Assembly (NCBI GenBank): GCA_022706235.1
Contig: JAKJCY010000022.1
Span: 1 to 36,972, forward strand
DNA: 36,972 bases
Origin: Candidatus Hydrogenedentota bacterium
GTDB taxonomy: Bacteria > Hydrogenedentota > Hydrogenedentia > Hydrogenedentales > CAITNO01
Direction: 5' to 3'
Under the pieces are notes generated by a model, which saw nothing but the letters and a program-made list of their open reading frames with translations, was not told the origin of the DNA and ran no database searches. This document shows positions 33,445-36,972 of the stretch, one piece after another. The position numbers and the translations under genes are program-made. The stretch's first letter is position 1. Each line of letters begins with the position of its first letter.

Positions 33445-35371
33445 TACTGGTTGACATACAGTCCAGAATGGTTCCTTCCGCGTGTTCGGCCCCTGTTTCC
33501 GCGTTGATGCGGGTCAATTGATATTCCCCGGACATGCCGAGCGCCTCCGGGTCCAGGGTGAGCGTTGCGGTCACAGGAAACGTACCAAGATTGGCGACGA
33601 TAACCAGCCAGGCATCCGCCGTCCGGTAGACGACACCCTGCACATTTGGGTCGGATGCCTTCAGTACAACACGGTTCTGACCGGGAAGATTAAAGGCTTC
33701 CGCCTTTTCAACATCCATATAGGACAACAATCTCCAGTAAGGCATTATGAATGCGTACTCCGGCCCATCCGCTTCCAGGGAGAAGGTATATCCTTCGCCG
33801 TGTTCCGCCTTCATGCCCATCACCAGGTGCGGGTAAACGCCCCAGGCGGCCATTTTGGCCGTGCCTTCCGCGTTACGATACGCGGGCAGGTCGAGCGTCC
33901 AGGGCATACACACGCTACCGCCCAACATGCCCTTGTAGCCGGCCTCGACGATATCGGAAAACATTAACCGGTCGCTGCCCGTTTCGCCGGGGAGATAAGC
34001 GTCAAAACACAAGTTGGCCAGAATGCCTGAATTGAACGAGCCCTGGTGGCCGATGAGAAATCCTTTCTCTCCGACCAAATCCCGCAGGCGCCGGGTAAAC
34101 ATAAAATAGTCCTTTGCGGGAACATGGGTGCCGTTCGGGCTGTAATGGGTATCGCCAAGGATTATTTCCGGATCGTATTGGCTTTCATGCCATGAGACCG
34201 CTGTGGGCCCGTGCCAGTCCACGTAGAGTCCATCCCAATCCCGTCGGCAATAGGTTTCAAAGAATCCCGAATCGAGTGCGTACGGTTCGATGCCGCGCAT
34301 GTACAGTCCCATCCGCAGCCCCTTCTGATGCGCATAGGCCAGGGCCTTTACCATCTCCTCATGATTCCGGGCTTCCCGGTAGTCGGCGTGGGGGTTGCCG
34401 TTGCTGCCGCGCTGACGCATCCATTCCATGTGGAGAATGAGCATGGTGGCGTTTGCCTCAACCATTTTGTCTATCTGTGCTTCTGTTGGATACCAGTGTT
34501 CCAGGTCCAGCCAGTTCACCCAATGGAAGACCCGCTGTCCCACTGCGTTGCTTCTCGGAGGTCCGCTAACGGCGGTCCCACACCCGAGGGCGAACGCATT
34601 CCTGTATTCAAAAGGGCCTTTCAGTGTAGTGCTGTTCGTTCCCAGTCGCCAGCAAAACCTGCCTTCACCCTCCTTTTGAAACAGCGCATTGCCAGACAAA
34701 GGTCGTTTATGCTCCACAAAGACTTCCACCTCGTTGGTGAAGCTTTTAGCCGTGTTGGCACCGAAGGCAACCCGGGCGGAAGGAAAACCGTTCCCCTGCT
34801 TGGCGACATTTTCATCACGAAACCGGACAAAGTGCCGCAGGGTTTCGTTCACATCGAAATGAAGGGCAATCTCGCCCGAAGCCTCCGCGCCGACTGGAAG
34901 AGTCAATAGGACGTTTACAAAAACGGCGCCCTCCGGACAGATGAGATATTCAAGCCGAACCCGCCAGGGAAATACCGTTCCGTCTTCGGCGCGAGGCGCG
35001 GCCTCCACCGAACACTGAATATCCCCACCGGTTTCCCGTAGTCCATGGAGGGATGCACTTGTGTCCAGGGCAAGGCGATATTCTTTCCCGCCGTCTTGCA
35101 GAGACAAGGCAGGAAAACCCCGGTCCGGTCCCGGAAATAGTTCGTGCCACAGACTGCCGTCATAAAGTTGGATCTCGGAGACCGTTCCTCCGTACTGTCC
35201 GTCCACAATCATCCGGAAATGGTCTCCAAAAATCCTGGCTGAGGACGCTGTCTTTTCCAAAGTCAATCCGGCGCCGCATGGCACAGCACGCAGGAGGACA
35301 ATAAAGGCAAGTAACATTCCGCCGTACGGGAACCGCCTGTCCGACGGCCGGTGTTTCCGTTTGGGGCTCAT
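33401..35371 (-). CDS. Secreted glycosidase-like protein (TIM barrel, DUF6259-like)
   Basis: This 656-residue protein has a signal peptide (about 16-35, YGGMLLAFIVLLRAVPCGAG), an N-terminal beta-sandwich resembling the first domain of GH31/GH36-clan enzymes (about 36-270), a TIM barrel (about 290-560, with EWMRQRG, RMGLYMRGIEPY, DWDGLYVDWHGP and LIGHQGSFNSGI), and a small C-terminal beta-domain. I could not assign catalytic residues; the Asp in YVDWHGP at a strand end is a candidate. The exact family is uncertain. It overlaps the alpha-galactosidase stop by ATGA, so the two are translationally coupled and likely act on the same glycan. Its 3' end is duplicated at 30906-30958. Confidence 0.72.
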   Translation of the reverse strand: MSPKRKHRPSDRRFPYGGMLLAFIVLLRAVPCGAGLTLEKTASSARIFGDHFRMIVDGQYGGTVSEIQLYDGSLWHELFPGPDRGFPALSLQDGGKEYRLALDTSASLHGLRETGGDIQCSVEAAPRAEDGTVFPWRVRLEYLICPEGAVFVNVLLTLPVGAEASGEIALHFDVNETLRHFVRFRDENVAKQGNGFPSARVAFGANTAKSFTNEVEVFVEHKRPLSGNALFQKEGEGRFCWRLGTNSTTLKGPFEYRNAFALGCGTAVSGPPRSNAVGQRVFHWVNWLDLEHWYPTEAQIDKMVEANATMLILHMEWMRQRGSNGNPHADYREARNHEEMVKALAYAHQKGLRMGLYMRGIEPYALDSGFFETYCRRDWDGLYVDWHGPTAVSWHESQYDPEIILGDTHYSPNGTHVPAKDYFMFTRRLRDLVGEKGFLIGHQGSFNSGILANLCFDAYLPGETGSDRLMFSDIVEAGYKGMLGGSVCMPWTLDLPAYRNAEGTAKMAAWGVYPHLVMGMKAEHGEGYTFSLEADGPEYAFIMPYWRLLSYMDVEKAEAFNLPGQNRVVLKASDPNVQGVVYRTADAWLVIVANLGTFPVTATLTLDPEALGMSGEYQLTRINAETGAEHAEGTILDCMSTSMLPPWGLEGFRITP

Positions 35372-36972
35372 GCCCCCGCTTTCTTATAAAGGTATACCAG
35401 GGCGCAGGGCCGAGCGGAAGGGGCAACCTGCAATCCCGGTTCCATCAGGTCGCGTCCCAATGCGGTGACGGGAGTCTCTTCGTCAATGTTCTGGACGCTG
35501 TAGGAAGCGTCTGGATCGAGCCCCTGAAGCGGCAACCGGGCGGAGTCGTAGATACTGCCCTCGCGCCGGAATACCTGGACCATGCCTTCACCCGTTTCCG
35601 GACGGTCAAACTGCCAGGCCATCCAGACGCCGTTGTTCGTGCTGTACGGAGTCAGGGGATAATAGTCGCCCATGAAGTTCGGCGCGTAGCGCTGCCAGTC
35701 CGCCAGTTGACGGCGCATCAAGTCATAATCGAGGCTCTTGTCGCGCATGTCCCAGTGGCAGGTGAATTCCGGTGCCGCATTGCTCCGGAAATCGTAGTTA
35801 TCTATGACCTTGACGCCCGTACCCGAAAAGGGAATCCAGAAACTGATGCCGTAGGTGTGGCATTGGGTGGCAATAGGGTCAAAGGGAAAATCCGTACGCC
35901 ACAGCGGCACCGCGCGGCGCAGGGTTTCCAGGTCGTTACGGCGACCGCCGGAAGCGCAGGTATCAATGAGCAGGTCAGGGTGGCGGCGACGCAGTTCGTC
36001 CCAGTAGTGGAACAGGCCGACTATATGCTTGTTCTCGGTTATTCCCTGCCGGTCCGGCGCGTCGTTGGCGCGCCAGGCGTCCAACGGGTCCATGTTGAAA
36101 TCCTGGCGATACAGGTCAATGCCCTCCTCGGTCAGTAGCTTGTCAACATGGTCAACGAGCCAGTGCAGGGCTTCCGGGTTGCCGAGATTAAGCAGGCCGC
36201 CCCCATTACCGCCGAGAATCCATTCGGGATGCGTATTGGAAAGCCATGTGTCCGCGGCGACCCGTTCGGGTTCAAACCACACGATAATATCAATATCCCG
36301 CTCATGGGCATAGTCGCTTACCGCGCGCAGTCCACGGGGGAAACGCGTCTTGTCCACTTCCCACGTGCCTGTCTTGGGCCAGGAACCGTCACAGGGATAC
36401 CACCCGGCGTCCATCCACCAGTAGTCAATGTGTAGGTTTTCTTCCAGGTAACGATCGATGAAATACATCTGCTTTTCTTCATCGGCATTAATCATTTCGC
36501 CATATTGCGCGGAGGTGTCCGCCGTAACAAAGGGCTTGACCTCCCGGCCGCCCGGGCGCGGCAGGTTATGGGCAATCATCCACCGGCGCCAGAGGTTTTG
36601 CGCGCGTATCCAGTCGCCCTTCCAGAATTGAAGGGCGACCAGGGGAGTGCGGATCTCCTCTCCGGGGTGGAGAAGGAAGCGGGTCAGTTCCTGGCCTGCC
36701 TGAATCTGCAGTTTCTTGGCGTTGTCACGGGTAAACGACGCCGCCCACTGGCCCGGCCATCCGAGGGCGACAATGAGGCCGTCGGCACAGGTGGATTCCA
36801 CGTTGAAATAGCACAGGTCACTGCTGGTGGCGCGTCCACGCGCGCCGGCGATGGTTTTGGTCATTCCGCTGATCAGGGACGTTTCAAGGGGCTCATAGTC
36901 ATTGACCTGGCAGGGACTTCCCACAAAATGATGGAGCAGGAACTCCCCCCGGTCGCCTCGTTCCAACCGGAT
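35368..36972 (-). CDS. GH36 alpha-galactosidase (5' end outside the window)
   Basis: This is a partial gene; the frame stays open to the window edge, leaving about 534 residues. The barrel shows WWMDAGWYP, the nucleophile Asp in DLYRQDFNMDP and the acid/base Asp in CASGGRRNDLETL, both diagnostic of glycoside hydrolase family 36. The C-terminal beta-domain ends with SARPCALVYLYKK. It removes terminal alpha-linked galactose from oligosaccharides or glycans. The missing N-terminal supersandwich presumably lies beyond 36972, so a signal peptide cannot be judged. The stop overlaps the start of the secreted glycosidase-like gene. Confidence 0.9.
   Translation of the reverse strand: MRLERGDRGEFLLHHFVGSPCQVNDYEPLETSLISGMTKTIAGARGRATSSDLCYFNVESTCADGLIVALGWPGQWAASFTRDNAKKLQIQAGQELTRFLLHPGEEIRTPLVALQFWKGDWIRAQNLWRRWMIAHNLPRPGGREVKPFVTADTSAQYGEMINADEEKQMYFIDRYLEENLHIDYWWMDAGWYPCDGSWPKTGTWEVDKTRFPRGLRAVSDYAHERDIDIIVWFEPERVAADTWLSNTHPEWILGGNGGGLLNLGNPEALHWLVDHVDKLLTEEGIDLYRQDFNMDPLDAWRANDAPDRQGITENKHIVGLFHYWDELRRRHPDLLIDTCASGGRRNDLETLRRAVPLWRTDFPFDPIATQCHTYGISFWIPFSGTGVKVIDNYDFRSNAAPEFTCHWDMRDKSLDYDLMRRQLADWQRYAPNFMGDYYPLTPYSTNNGVWMAWQFDRPETGEGMVQVFRREGSIYDSARLPLQGLDPDASYSVQNIDEETPVTALGRDLMEPGLQVAPSARPCALVYLYKKAGA

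Noticed and set aside
1-36972. CRISPR array, rRNA or tRNA genes, integrase or transposase
   Set aside because: No regularly spaced repeats, no recognisable structural RNA sequence and no recombinase motifs were seen on either strand.

Overview
The window is a chromosomal segment from a bacterium of the PVC/Planctomycetes-like part of the tree. My best guess is Candidatus Hydrogenedentota (NKB19). The reasons are two secreted proteins with acidic Glu-Gly-Glu linkers, a dockerin-like/FGE-fold surface protein, secreted sugar-active enzymes, and bacillithiol-type thiol genes beside ordinary housekeeping genes. No rRNA, tRNA, CRISPR array, transposase or integrase gene was seen.

Layout. Positions 1-835 are non-coding and carry small palindromic repeats. 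Positions 836-3301 (+) hold a membrane-anchored LRAT/NlpC-P60-like protein and the agmatine-to-putrescine pair aguB-aguA. Positions 3395-5533 (+) encode a GH57 4-alpha-glucanotransferase/amylase. Positions 5641-8810 (+) are a PTS phosphotransfer cluster: free HPr, a degenerate enzyme I N-half fused to a second HPr, and a complete enzyme I, with no EII component nearby. Positions 8834-13087 (+) carry dxr (isoprenoid synthesis), an RseP-type site-2 protease with three apparent PDZ domains, and aspartate kinase. Positions 13334-16382 (+) are a tightly coupled methyltransferase-bshC-bshB set, suggesting bacillithiol or N-methyl-bacillithiol synthesis. On the minus strand follow a dGTPase-like HD hydrolase, LeuB, an ECF sigma factor, a secreted Glu-Gly-Glu protein, an RluD-type pseudouridine synthase and a MATE transporter. 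nadA (+, with a clear promoter), a membrane-anchored SGNH hydrolase (-), an M20 amidohydrolase (+), a sugar-phosphate isomerase-like TIM barrel (-) and a secreted sialidase-like protein (-) come next.

Positions 29853-33450 are the accessory part: a Phd-type antitoxin with a truncated VapC toxin, palindromic elements, and a secreted FGE/C-type-lectin-fold protein. The C-terminus of that protein looks like the variable region of a diversity-generating retroelement (DGR). The gene sits between 53-bp direct repeats; one is the true 3' end of the downstream glycosidase gene and the other a detached copy. Past it, a glycosidase-like gene and a GH36 alpha-galactosidase (cut by the window end) overlap by four bases on the minus strand.

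The two most interesting items are the putative DGR target cassette (30906-33444) and the enzyme I-like/HPr fusion that has lost its phospho-accepting histidine (5938-6915). All functional calls come from motif reading alone; no database search was run.
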